Positions 1-9,539 of a DNA stretch of 64,000 bases are shown here, one piece after another. Origin of the DNA: Agelaius tricolor (Eukaryota; Chordata; Aves; Passeriformes; Icteridae). Location of the stretch: positions 620,001 through 684,000 of the forward strand of contig JALJCS010000051.1 in NCBI GenBank assembly GCA_023055355.1. The letters are read 5' to 3'. The notes under the pieces are model-generated. The model was not told where the DNA came from. It saw nothing but the letters and a program-made list of their open reading frames with translations, and made no database searches. Each line of letters opens with the position of its first letter. Within the stretch, counting starts at the first letter, position 1. Both the position numbers and the translations under genes were made by a program.

Positions 1-275
1 AACCTCTCCAGCCACAGCGAGTCAATCCACAAGAGCATTCAGGCACTGAAGGAAGGGTGCAAGAAGCTTCAAGTGGAAAACAAAGACTGGTTCAATAAAC
101 TCTTCCAATCCAAGGGACTAAAGGGTTGGATGAGGTCTGGCTAAAAGAGGACATTTAATTCTCTTAGTGGTTGTTGTTGTATTGATAATTGTCCCATGTT
201 TGTTTGCATGCTTTTAGAAAGTCTTACAAAATTCTTTCAATTCCATCTTTGTTGTAAAACAGAAAGGGGGAAGAT
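1..275 (+). pseudogene. 3' end of a retroviral envelope (TM) gene, broken
   Basis: The first 140 bases read as the end of a retroviral transmembrane envelope ectodomain. In the next frame, about 150-230, comes a run of valine, leucine and isoleucine codons typical of a membrane anchor, then a short tail, then a purine-rich tract near 260-272 of the kind that primes plus-strand synthesis just before a 3' LTR. The frame is interrupted by stops and at least one frameshift, so this is a dead remnant. Only the C-terminal part lies in the window; the rest would be upstream. The TM assignment rests on the hydrophobic anchor, its position and the polypurine tract. Confidence 0.55.
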
Positions 276-284
276 ACCCAACAC

Positions 285-815
285 AGGCTCCTCATGGACT
301 CCTTGAAGGAGAGAATTGGAGGCCAGGATGGCACAAAATCCTCTCAGAGACTCAGTATGGGAAGGAAAATCTTTAAAAGTATCTAAAAGTATTCTAAAAT
401 CCATAAAGTACCTTAAAAACCTTGAGTATCTCAAAGCATTAATGAGCCCCACTAAGTGTCAGTACAAAGCTCTCCAGGGGACTCGTTAAAGCAGATAATT
501 GGGGCCATGGTTGCACAAACCTCTCACAGAGTCTGTATCAAAAGGGAAACACCAAGTACCTTCAAATATCTGAAGTACCTTGAAGCATTAATGAGCCCCA
601 CTGAGTGTTGTTACTGACAAAGCTTCTCCAGGGACTAATTACAGCAGATAATTGGAGGCCAGGATTGCACAAACCTCTCAGAGACTCCAAGGCAAAAGCC
701 AAACCCAAAGTGCTTTGAAAAAGCTGCAGTCCCTGCAGGGAGCATGAAGGAGCCCCCAGGGCCATTGCTGAGCAAGGCTCCCCAGGGACTCCTTGCAGCA
801 GATCCTTGAGGCCAC
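285..815. repeat. Degenerate tandem repeat, about 155 bp unit, three copies
   Basis: Three diverged copies share a block reading roughly ctccagggactcctt, then gcagataattggaggccagg, then cacaaacctctcagagactc, followed by an A-rich spacer and the words aagcattaatgagccccact. Copies begin near 290, 465 and 625. The array lies directly after the ERV polypurine tract, so it may be the start of that element's LTR or its flank. Confidence 0.6.
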
Positions 816-2300
816 TGGGATGTGGGCTAGGGGGGGATGCTGAGGGCAGCACAAGGGGCTGACAGTGCCCAGCCTGGCTGGGGCTGGGCCAGGAGGCCCC
901 AGGGCCTCAGCACAAGGTGTCTCCTCCCAGCCCTTGCTGGCACAGACCCTGCTGTGCCCCAGGCCACCAAGACTTGGCTTCTCTTTGTCCCCACCTGTCA
1001 TCACTGCCTGCAGTTCTCTGCTCTGCCTGGGGCCTGGGGACACTTGCTCAGTCGTGTCCCTCTCTGGGACCCATTAAAAGTGCAAGAAAGTTTGGAGTGT
1101 GATTCTGCCTTGGAGTTCTGGAGAGGTTTCTTCAGCTGCCTCTCAGGGACTGATGTCCAGGGCCTGAGCACAAAGCCCCAGAGGCTGATTAAAGCCCTTG
1201 TGCTGTGTCTGTGCTGCTGAGCTGAGCCTGGCCCAGAGGCAGCTCCTGGTCACCAAGAAGAGCTTCAAAAGCACATTTCTCTTGATGAGCAGCTCTTGTG
1301 CCAGCCCAGCAGGGCTGGGGCACTGCCTGCAGCCAGCCCGGGCACAGCCCAGAGGCACAGAGAGCTTCAATCAGTCAGGGCTGGGAAGGGGCTGAGAAGT
1401 GCCTGGGGCACAATCACTGCCAGCCCTTGGCACAGGAACCTCTGGCTGCAGGACAGTGCAGCTGCAGCTCCTGGAGCCATCTCCTGCAGCTGGAACATGC
1501 CAATGCCTGCAGAGCCTGTGAGTACATTCTCTGCTTGTCTCTTGTGCAGAGCAGCCAGGGGTGCCCAGGGCTGTCCTGCAGAGCAGGGTCCTGCAGCCCA
1601 GGGCGCTGTGCTGGGGCAGGGACTCTGCTGCCTGCCAGGGACAGCTCTCAGCCAGCCCTGGCAGCTGCTCCCAGTGCTGGGGGACAAGATCTGGGTGGCA
1701 GGAGACAGCTGGTGAGGCTTGGGAGTGTTCTCCTTGTGTGGGGAGGATGCTGGATTGTTCAGGACTGCTCCCAGCATGGCATTGAACTGCAGAACATTTC
1801 CCAGTAGGTTATACAGGGAGCACAGCAAGGGAGAACCTGAATAAAAGGGAAAATCCTGCTTTATTAATCTACTTCTCTAGGTTGCATGGAAAGGAAATTG
1901 CCCATAGATATTCATCCCTCATTTCAGGTAGAATTTTTTTTTTTTCCTGAGGTCTTACAAAACCAGGCAGTAAATGAAATCAGCCCTTAGGGGCAGCATC
2001 AGTGTCGCTTTTCCAACAGCTCCTCAAGGTTTTTACCATGTTGCCATCAGAGCCTGCAGAGCCAGAGCTGCCCCTGGGCAGTGCCTGAGCTGGGAGGGCT
2101 CTGCAGGGCAGAGCTGAGCCCCCAGGGCTGGGCTGGGCTCTGGCAGCACTGGCAGGGCCCAGCCCTGGGCACAGGGAAGCAGCTGCTGGCAGGGACAGCT
2201 CCAGGCAGCAGAGCCCTGGGCAGGCAGTGGGGGGAAAGTGCCCCCAGCCTGTGCTGGGATATTTCAAGTCCTCTCCAAACCCAACTATTCCATGATTACT
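816..2300. other. GC-rich stretch without a recognised gene
   Basis: This stretch is rich in CAG/CTG and CCTGG words and has several overlapping open frames on both strands, none with recognisable domains or consistent splice structure. It leads into the olfactory receptor coding region; a tttcttacag acceptor-like site at 2301-2310 just before the receptor start would suit the usual splicing of an upstream non-coding exon onto a single coding exon. Confidence 0.4.
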
Positions 2301-2333
2301 TTTCTTACAGATCCCCATGTGCAGCCCCAGCAA

Positions 2334-3265
2334 ATGTCCAACAGCAGCTGCATCAGGCACTTTCTGCTGCTGGCATTGGCAGACACGCAGCAGCTGCAGC
2401 TCCTGCACTTCTGCCTCTTGCTGGGCATCTCCCTGGCTGCCCTCCTGGGCAACGGCCTCATCATCAGCGCCGTAGCCTGCGGCCACCACCTGCACACGCC
2501 CATGTTCTTCTTCCTGCTCAACCTGGCCCTCGCTGACCTGGGCTCCATCTGCACCACTGTGCCCAAAGCCATGCACAATTCCCTCTGGGACACCAGCAAC
2601 ATCTCCTACACTGGATGTGCTGCACAACTCTTTTTCTTACTGTTCTTCATTGGAGCAGAGTTTTATCTGCTGACCATCATGTGCTACGACCGCACGTGTC
2701 CATCTGCAAACCCCTGCACTATGGAACCCTCCTGGGCAGCAGAGCTTGTGCCCACATGGCAGCAGCTGCCTGGGCCAGTGGCTTTCTCACTGCTCTGCTA
2801 CTCACAGCCAATACATTTTCCCTGCCCCTGTGCCATGGCAATGCCCTGGGCCAGTTCTTCTGTGAAATCCCACAGATCCTCAAGCTCTCCTGTTCCAAAT
2901 CCTATCTGAGGGAACTTGGGTTCATTCCAGTTAGTTCCTGCTTATCATTTGGTTGTTTTGTGTTCATTGTTTTCTCCTATGTGCAGATCTTCAGGGCTGT
3001 GCTGAGGATCCCCTCTGAGCAGGGACGGCACAAAGCCTTTTCCACCTGCCTGCCTCACCTGGCTGTCATCTCCCTGTTCCTCAGCACAGTCATCTTTGCT
3101 CACCTGAAACGCCCCTCCATGTCCTCCCCATCCCTGGATCTGTCCCTGTCAGTTCTGTACTCGGTGGTGCCTCCAGCCCTGAACCCCCTCATCTACAGCC
3201 TGAGGAACCAGGAGCTCAAGGCTGCAGTGTGGAGACTGATGACTGGATGCTTTCAGAAACATTAA
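2334..3265 (+). pseudogene. Olfactory receptor (OR14-like) pseudogene with a 1 bp deletion
   Basis: This is a class II G-protein-coupled odorant receptor of about 310 codons, complete except for one frameshift. The start ATG at 2334 begins MSNSSC, with an N-glycosylation site. TM1 carries GNGLIIS, TM2 follows HTPMFFFLLNLALAD, and TM3 ends at MCYDR. Immediately after that arginine codon (2691-2693) one base is missing, and the protein continues in another frame with ICKPLHY, the second intracellular loop SEQGRHKAFSTC, and the TM7 motif NPLIYSLRN, ending at TAA 3263-3265. The single-exon structure and sequence fit the OR14-type (gamma-c) receptors that are expanded in birds. The break falls in the DRY-like motif, so the frame as read cannot give a seven-helix receptor. 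A sequencing error is possible, as everything else is intact. Confidence 0.85.
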
Positions 3266-3288
3266 ACTGCTGTCTGAAAATTGCTTGA

Positions 3289-3294
3289 AATAAA
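3289..3294 (+). terminator. Polyadenylation signal of the receptor pseudogene
   Basis: AATAAA lies 24 bases after the receptor stop codon. A very short 3' UTR is normal for compact olfactory receptor genes. Confidence 0.5.
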
Positions 3295-3603
3295 AGTCAT
3301 CTTTCATACTTCTTCTTGTTGGTTTAATTGTGGGGCTTTTTTCCCTTTTTTTTTAGGTTTTTCATCTTGTTGACACAGATTTTGTCATTGTTTCTTCCAT
3401 TTCTCATTTTGTTTCTCTCCACCTTCCCTGTGGCCACAGAGTGTGTCAATGAGGGGCAGCACTCTTGGTGAATTTAAATGAGCTAAAGGATCTCCCAGCA
3501 GAGTTTTCTGCAGAGATGGTCTTTTGTTGCCTTCTCTGGAGCTGCAGCAGCAATGTCTGTGTGCAGAGCTGGGGCAGATCAGTGCTGGCCCAGCAGCTGT
3601 GCC

Positions 3604-3626
3604 CAGCAGCAGCAGCAGCAGCAGCA
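3604..3626. repeat. (AGC)n trinucleotide microsatellite
   Basis: About seven perfect AGC units lie in a GC-rich non-coding stretch after the receptor pseudogene. Translations of this tract as poly-Q or poly-A are not treated as genes. Confidence 0.8.
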
Positions 3627-3989
3627 CTTGGTGTTGCCAGTGCTGCTGCCGTGGCCCTGCCCCGCTGCCCTGGTGGCCCTGGTGTTGCTGCAGGGCCTGA
3701 GTGCTCTCGGGGCCGGGCACAGCCCTGGGGGTGGCAGTGCCGGGGCTGCAGCAGGGACAGGCCATGGGCACTGCTGGGGCAGCGCTGACGCCTCAGGCCA
3801 GGCCCTAGGGGCTCCAGGCTCCTGGCAGACACTCCCAAACTGCCCTGAGCATTTCCTTTGCTTCACCTTTGCTTTCTTTATTCTTCTGGTACAAATTTCT
3901 TCCAATTGCCCAGCCCTGTTCCCTCCCAGGCAAACAGCCCATCCCTGTTTGCCCTTTCTTTCTGGCCCCACTCCCCATTGCAGTTCCTG

Positions 3990-4290
3990 ACTTGGCACCA
4001 TAAAAACGTCCCCCAGCCTTCTTGGCCACCTGGGCATGCTGCTGCCTCATGTCCAGCCTGCTGTCCATCAGTCCCTGCAGGTCCCTTTCTGCCTGGCTGC
4101 TCTCCAGCCACTCTGTCCCCAGCCTGTAGAGCTGCAGGGGTTGTTGTGGCCAAAGTGCAGGACCCGGCACTTGGACTTGTTAAACCTCACCTTGTTGTAT
4201 TTGGGCCCTGGATCCAGCCTGTCCAGGGCCCTGTGCAGAGCCCTCCTACCCTCCAGCAGATCCACACTACCAGACAACTTGGTGTTATCA
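3990..4290 (-). mobile_element. CR1 LINE fragment (reverse transcriptase part)
   Basis: Minus-strand translation gives the CR1 ORF2 stretch containing LEGRRALHRALDRLD, then KSKCRVLHFGHNNP, then ESSQAERDLQGLMDSRLDM and QHAQVAKKA, in order but with frame breaks. CR1 is the dominant non-LTR retrotransposon of birds. The fragment covers only part of the 3' half of the reverse transcriptase region and is separate from the CR1 piece at 5200-5790: the two are not collinear on the minus strand, so they are two insertions. Confidence 0.8.
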
Positions 4291-4299
4291 TGGTTGCCT

Positions 4300-5190
4300 G
4301 ATACCCTAAAGTGTCACGATGGTCTCCATGACTCCATGAGGCCTCCCAGTGTCACAATGTCTCTTTGGTTCCATGGGAGCCCTTGGTGTCACAAAGTCCC
4401 TTGGCTCTTGGGCCCTTCAGTGTCTCAATGGCCCTTGGTCCCCTAAGGCCCTGCAGTGTCACAGTGGATCCTTGTTTCCATGAGGTCTGGCAGTGCAGCA
4501 ATGCTCTCCTTGGTTCCACTCTGTCACAATGGCCTCTTGGTGCCAAGGGCCACCATGGGGTCAAACATGTTTCCTTCATTCCAGGAGTCCTTGAGGTCCA
4601 GCACTGGGCCCTTGGTTCCATGGGGCCCTGCAGTGTCACAATGGCCCCATTGTGACACCAGGTCCTGCTCTGTCACAATGCTCTGCATGGTTCCACAAGG
4701 CCCTGCAGGGTCACAGTGGCCTCTTGGCTCCATGAGGCCTCAGAGTGCCACAATGAATTCCTTGGTGCTGCAGTGTCACAATGGAGCCCTGGTGACACAA
4801 GATCCTGCAGTGTCACCAGGGACTCTTGGTTCCATGGGGCACCACGGTGTCACAATTGTTCCCTCAGTTCCCAGAGTCCTTGCAATAGAGCAATGGCCCC
4901 TTGATTCCATTGTCCCCAGGCTCTCCCAAGGCTCTCCTTGGTTCTGCAGTGGCACAATGGCCCCTTGGTTCCACAAGTCCCTGCAGGGTGACAGTGGCCT
5001 CTGTGGTTCCAGCAGGACCCAGACTGTCACCATGGAATCCTTGCTTCCATTCAGCTCCACAGTGTCACCCTGGCCCCTTGGCTCTGTGCTGCCATGTCAT
5101 ACACAGTGTCACCATGGTCCTCTTATTGCCACCAGGCCCCGCAGTGTCACAATGGCCCCTTGCTTCCCCAGGGCCCTGCAGTGTCACAAT
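4300..5190. repeat. Degenerate minisatellite, about 37 bp unit
   Basis: Roughly two dozen copies of a unit close to GTGTCACAATGGCCCCTTGG followed by TTCCATGAGGCCCTGCA. Successive GTGTCAC words at about 4311, 4349, 4388, 4420, 4455 and 4492 are 32-39 bases apart. Copies differ by several substitutions and small indels, so the array is old. It produces long open frames on both strands (up to about 310 codons) that have no domain content and are artefacts of the repeat. Confidence 0.85.
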
Positions 5191-5199
5191 CATCAGAGA

Positions 5200-5790
5200 A
5201 TCAACCAGGCTGGAGATGAACTTGGAGAGCATCAAGGCCAACCTGGGACCCAACACCACCTTGTCACCCAGATCATGGCACTGATTGCCACATCCAGTCT
5301 TTCCTTAAACACCACCACAGCTGGTGACTCACCCACCTCCCTGGGCAGCCCATTCCAATGCCCAATCACCCTTTGTGTGGAAAATATTTCCTAATGTCCA
5401 GGCTAAACTTTACCTGGTGCAGCTGAAGGCTGTGTCATCTTGTCCTGTCAGTGTTCCCTGGGAAAAGAGCCTGACCCCCACCTGGCTGCACCCTCCTGTC
5501 AGGGAGTTGTAGAGAGTGATGAGGTCTCCCCTGAGCCTCCTCTTCTCCAGGAGAAACAACCCCAGCTCCCTCAGACACTGCTCCTCACAAGACTTTCTTC
5601 CAGTCCTCTGACCAGCCTTGTTGCCCATCTCTGGACACGCTCCAGCTCCCCCATGTCCTCCCTAAATTGGGGGCCCAGAGCTGGACACAGCACTCGAGGT
5701 GCTGCCCAACCAGTTCCCAGCACAGGGGAAGAATCACTGCCCTGCCTCTGCTGGCCACACCATTCCTGATCCATAGGAGTGCCAGGGGCT
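5200..5790 (-). mobile_element. CR1 LINE fragment (3' end)
   Basis: On the minus strand this follows the CR1 consensus for the C-terminal part of ORF2 and the 3' UTR. Recognisable pieces include [49 protein letters not shown], and the conserved nucleotide run ctccctgggcagcccattccaatgc read on the plus strand. It is truncated at both ends and contains stops, so it is inactive. Confidence 0.85.
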
Positions 5791-7777
5791 GGATGAGGGA
5801 AATGCTCGGGAGGGGGTGAGGAAAAATTCTGAATGATTGTCAGCCATGAAGGGTCTTGATTTTCATATCTGTTCAAACTGCTTTAAAAGCTGCTGGGGAT
5901 CAATATCAATTGGACATTGCTGAGGTCAATCTATAAACAGGAAAATAAAACTTAACAGAACAAAACTGTACTCTTGGCATTGTTTTATACTATTGTATAT
6001 TCACTTTGAGTACACTTCTGTCATCTGTCTAATTAACCACATTAAGAACTGAAAATTTGAAATATTCCCCAGGGCCTTTTCTTGTTCAGGTATTCTGAAC
6101 AAATGTTTATGAGCTCTTCTCACTGAATTCCTGAACTGAAGAGCTCAAGAAAGAAGAAGTCTCCAGGGCACTAAAATCCATCAGCAGCCTGCAAGTGATT
6201 GAGGATCCATCCCCATCAGAGCAGCAGTGAATAGAAATGGGCACAGCTTTGTGGCTACTGTCCCAGCTTTGGCATGGGCCCTGGGCCTGGAGCAGGAGCA
6301 GCTCTTGAGGGCCCCAAGGCTGGGGCTCTGGTGCTGCCCTGGGCAGATGGGATGGCAGCAGGGGCTGCAGAGCTCTCAGCACCTCAGCCCAAGGGGAGCA
6401 GGGCAGCCAGGGAGCCTCCTTTGGCCTTGGCCCAGCACCTTCCCCCATGGCTGGGGCTGAGTCCTGTGGCAGCTGCAGCTGCTGCTGTGGCCTTGGCAGG
6501 GGCTGAGGCCGTGGGGCCAGTGCCCAGAGCAGCCTGGGCTGAGCAGAGCTGTGGGGCCAGAGCCGGCTGGGCTGGGCTGGGCTCAGAGAGGCCCTTGGTG
6601 CTGCCCAGAGCTCAGGGCAGCTGGCAGAGCTTGCAGGGAGCTGGGCTGGGCTCCGAGAGCCTGGCCCAGAAACCATCAGTGTCCATCTCAGCCTGGCTGA
6701 GCGTGCAGGGGCAGGACTCAGGCCAGGCCTTGTGGGGCAGGGCCAGCGCCTGTGCAAGGCATTGCAAACAGGCAAGTGGCCCAGAGAGGAGGCTGCTCTG
6801 TGCCCTTGGTGGCACGGACAGAGCAGGGAGGGGGCCCAGGACATTTGTCAGCGCCAGCCTCTGTGCCCATGTGTTGTCAGCCGTGGCTGCTGAGCCCAGC
6901 TTTGGCCTCGGCTGAGTTTGGCTGTGGCCCAGCTCCATCCTCCTGCAGGGCTCAGGGCCTGTTCCCGGCCATGGCCAGCCCTGGCTGCCTCTCTGCTGGC
7001 CCAGAGGCCGGCAGAGCCCGGGGCAGGGCTGTCTGTGCAGCCCCACAGGTGCCAGGGGCTCTGCAGGAGCTGGCAGAGGCTGCCCAGCAGGGAGGCCATG
7101 GGGCACAGAGCCCCAAGGCTGCTGTGGGCACCACGGCACAGGGGCCGTTCCCAGCCGCAATGCTCCCGGCCTGGGCTGGGCCTGCACAGGGGCTGGGCCA
7201 CCATGGCTGGGCCAGCACAGGGCCACAAAGGGGCCACGCAGACGCTGCCGGGGCTGACAGCAAGGCCAGGCACACACAAGCAATTGCTGAGCATGGCCTG
7301 CGCTGGCCAGGCCTGACTGTGCCAAAGGCAGAGCTCAGCTGCCCTTGGCGGCTGCAGCAACACTCCAGAGCCCAAAGAGCCTCCATGGCTGGGCTGGTGA
7401 CCAAGGCTGCAGGAGGGAAATGCAGGGCTGCTGCGGGATGGGGAGGCCATTGAATTCCAGCACACACCTCAGCTCTCTGATGATCCCAGCACCATGCTGG
7501 GCCCTGTTTCAGACTGGAGCAGAGCAGATGTTGATGGCACAGGAGCTCTGTGGGGCTGTCAGGGACCTGCAGCTTGCAAGGTGCTCTGCTCTCCCTCAGG
7601 TGCTCTCGGAGAGATCCAACCCCAGCTGGGCACCTCAGGGCACAAGTGGCACTGCCTCGATGTCTGCCTGGAAAGGGGCACAGGTGTTAATACCTGTTGG
7701 TTTCATAATACACAAGCAAATCTTTATTATCTGGGTCATTAGAGTACTTTCAAGAAATGGCAATATTTTTCCGCCAG
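5791..7777. other. No recognised gene; GC-rich from about 6230 to 7460
   Basis: 5791-6230 is AT-rich unique-looking DNA. 6230-7460 is GC-rich with many overlapping open frames of up to about 245 codons on both strands that are rich in Ala, Gly, Pro and Trp. I see no domains, no splice structure and no start context that would favour any of them. Confidence 0.4.
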
Positions 7778-9248
7778 TGTCCTGGTTTGAAAAGGATGCG
7801 AGTTTTTTGGGATGCTGTTGTCAAACCAATAGGTGCTCAGATTTGAATATTGGCACCTGGTGTGGCCACTGAGGACATGGATAGGCCTCTGAGAACACAG
7901 GGGGTTGAAAGCAGGGAACTCCCAGGGGGAGCTCTCTTGGGTTCTGTCTGTGAAAGAGGTCAGAGCTGCCCTGCTCGGCTGCAGGCTGGCAGGGGAGGGG
8001 AAGCCATGCGGCCGCGTGAGGTAGGCCGGGCCTTGGACAGAGAGGGGAGGTGAAGGCCCCTGCAGGATGGAAGGGTGGAGGAACATTGGAGAGTCATCGG
8101 GCAGCCTGCCCCCCAGAGAGAAAGAGAGAAAGAGAGAGAGAAAGAGAGTGAGCCTGTGCCTGTGCTTGTGCCAGCTTGAAATTCGGTATCACATGCAGGC
8201 AGCACGGCCGGCCATAAAGGAGAAGGGGGGTGCAGCGAGAAGGTGCCTGGCAGGGCAGCCGTGGGAGTTCTGGACAGGCAAAGCCTGAGATTTTTAACCC
8301 TTTTCTTGGATGATGGAAACCTTACTGATCCTCCTGGAGTTGAATGAGAAGAAAGATAGAGATGAGAGAAGAGGAAATGGGCCACAAGAGGAGTTGCGAA
8401 GAATCTTCGTTGAGAGGAGGTGATGGAATGGCCTTTGGCTGGACTTCTCTTGTATAGTCATGAACAGAACCATTTTTTTCCTGTGACACAGAGACTGCAT
8501 CTAGGGGGAGGCAATGGCTTGGAGCCAAGAGAGTGCAGTGATGTTATGTGAAGGAGTGCGTGAACAGAGACAACGGGTGAGGAGGGTGGTGGTGCCCTCC
8601 ATCTTCAGGGAAGAAGAAGAAGATCTCTGTTCTTGAGATCCCTGGGCCCCAGGGGCTGAATTTGGGAGGGACAGGTGTCCCGAAAGTGAGAGACTGTGCT
8701 TTTTTTGGAACTGGGCAAAGGGCAAAGCATCCTTAAAAGGGGAACCCTAGAAGCAGCTCTGGTCCATGTGCAGTGGTGAGAGCACTGGGCATGAAAGGAA
8801 GATGTCACGATGGCAAATGATCTCCAGGCAGTGCCACGTGTGACATGGAAACACAAAAGGTCTCAACTGTGTTTCCAGGGGAAGCCTATGGCACAAGAGG
8901 GACTCCTCTCTTCTTGATGAACTGAGAACTGATTATCTAAAGGGTGGTGATGGACTGAGAGTTGGTGATCTGAGGGGTGGTAACTGAATTGAGAGTCCAA
9001 GGTTTTGTCTTACTGTGATGTATTGGGAATTTGGTGGGGGGAGGAGGAATGTTTGGAAGGTTTTCATCCTGAGTTCTGTGTGTTTCTTTTATATATTGTA
9101 AGTTAATAAAGTTTTTGGGGTTTTTTTCCCCTTTTATTCCTCAGCTGGAGCCTGCTTTGCTCTATTCCTGGTCACATCTCACAGCAGACACCAGGGAGAA
9201 TGTATTTTCATGGGGGCACTGGCATTGCGCCAGCGTCAAACCGTGACA
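7778..9248 (+). mobile_element. Long ERV LTR (copy 1 of a family seen again at 51699)
   Basis: The segment starts TGTCCTGGTTTGA and ends CAAACCGTGACA, giving the TG...CA ends of an LTR. It has a purine-rich GAGAGAAAGAGAGAG tract (about 8116-8150) and AATAAA near 9106, about 140 bases from the 3' end. The same architecture, and much of the sequence (for example the GGCCTCTGAGAACAC block and the CTGGTCACATCTCACAGCAG block), recurs at 51699-52929. I see no clear target-site duplication, so it may be one end of a longer element. Confidence 0.7.
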
Positions 9249-9534
9249 CCTTTGTAGCAGATGATTGGCCCGTCTATAACTCAGAGCTCCTCCGCACCAC
9301 AGGTAAGAGACCCAACCTGGCAGATACTTGGGACAGGTGGACAAAAATGCTGCCCAATGCTCGAGAGGAACCCCAAGAATTGGACCTGTTGGGGTCCTCC
9401 AAGGCCACATACTGTGTCAAATTTTACTTTAGATGCCTGAAAAACAATTGGCCAGAAACTGACCGGACCAAAAACACATACCAAAAAGACAAATCAGCAA
9501 TTAACAAAGCCTGTAACTATCCCTATGGATAACT
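9249..9534 (+). pseudogene. Open frame next to the LTR, possibly ERV envelope remnant
   Basis: A frame open through the LTR end continues to a stop at 9532. It has a cysteine spacing (TYCVKF, then FRCLKNNW) and a general look of retroviral envelope surface protein. I cannot align it to a specific family, and no other envelope part follows. It may equally be a chance frame in old element DNA. Confidence 0.25.
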
Positions 9535-9539
9535 ATCAA

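Noticed and set aside
4300..5190. CRISPR-like regular repeats
   Set aside because: Degenerate tandem units without unique spacers in a vertebrate genome; a minisatellite.
4456..5394. 312-codon plus-strand frame
   Set aside because: Generated by the 37 bp minisatellite; no domains, ends in CR1 DNA.
6107..7467. Several 170-245 codon frames on both strands
   Set aside because: GC-rich DNA with few stops by composition; no domain or splice evidence supports any one frame.
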